Below are positions 37,653 through 37,664 of a DNA stretch of 37,664 nucleotides, one piece after another. The notes under the pieces are model-generated. The model was not told the DNA's origin and did not search any database. It saw nothing but the letters and a program-made list of their open reading frames with translations. The stretch covers positions 1 to 37,664 of the forward strand of contig NZ_JABWDV010000326.1 in NCBI RefSeq assembly GCF_013362995.1. The letters run 5' to 3'. Each line of letters starts with the position of its first letter. Position 1 is the first letter of the stretch. The translations under genes were made by a program, and so were the position numbers. Source of the DNA: Streptomyces sp. TRM64462. Its GTDB lineage: Bacteria; Actinomycetota; Actinomycetes; Streptomycetales; Streptomycetaceae.

Positions 37653-37664
37653 ACGTGTCCAGAC
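37649..37664 (+). CDS. Start of a further gene, cut by the window edge
   Basis: Only ATG and four more codons (MNVSR) are in the window. The ATG has a good GGAGGTG ribosome-binding site 6 nt upstream. No product can be given. It is divergent from the SDR and lies behind the operator at 37557-37570. Confidence 0.5.

Overview
The window is typical Streptomyces chromosome: very high G+C, strong G/C third-position bias in real genes, chaplin genes, many leaderless ATG/GTG starts behind TA-rich -10 boxes, GC-rich hairpin terminators, and a family of palindromic intergenic repeats. The only part that looks different is a block of about 10.3 kb inserted in a tRNA-Leu gene.

Layout. (1) 1-4644: the end of a RecD-like helix-hairpin-helix protein with a degenerate P-loop, two small conserved proteins, and a chaplin pair (long sortase-anchored chpC-like and short chpH-like). 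(2) 4832-6205: an M20 peptidase. (3) 6364-6451: tRNA-Leu(GAG). (4) 6428-16763: an integrative element bounded by a 24-bp direct repeat (the tRNA 3' end at 6428-6451 and its copy at 16740-16763). It carries a tyrosine integrase, an excisionase-like HTH protein, a gene-poor 1.2-kb stretch with an array of at least seven hairpin modules, a zinc-finger serine recombinase with a res-like site in front, and a lasso-peptide gene set (precursor, asparagine-synthetase-like cyclase, fused RRE/leader peptidase, GNAT acetyltransferase) next to a divergent XRE/TPR-type regulator.

(5) 16838-23208: xylose utilisation: ROK (XylR-like) repressor, xylose isomerase, and divergently a xylulokinase translationally coupled to a GH31 alpha-xylosidase. 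(6) 23427-33193: assorted chromosomal genes: RluA-type pseudouridine synthase, amino acid permease, gluconokinase, ASCH/NTF2-like fusion, FAD dehydrogenase, NUDIX hydrolase, two DUF202 membrane proteins, a medium-chain quinone oxidoreductase, a His-rich protein and a metallo-beta-lactamase-fold hydrolase. (7) 33505-37664: a probable TetR-controlled fatty/hydroxy-acid catabolic locus: APH-type kinase plus acyl-CoA dehydrogenase (a split version of the ACAD10/11 architecture), TetR and SDR, with matching operators in front of both outer transcription units.

The most interesting system is the lasso cluster. Its predicted 16-residue core GNTNSSVENKRSPYGA has Gly1, Glu8, Lys10, Arg11 and Tyr14 where I recall the acetylated lasso peptide albusnodin having them, and a GNAT gene overlaps the leader-peptidase gene. 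It sits on a mobile element, has no ABC exporter, and both its cyclase gene and the adjacent regulator contain a rare TTA codon, so bldA tRNA control is likely. The second item is the hairpin-module array at 9394-9790, which I cannot assign to any known element.
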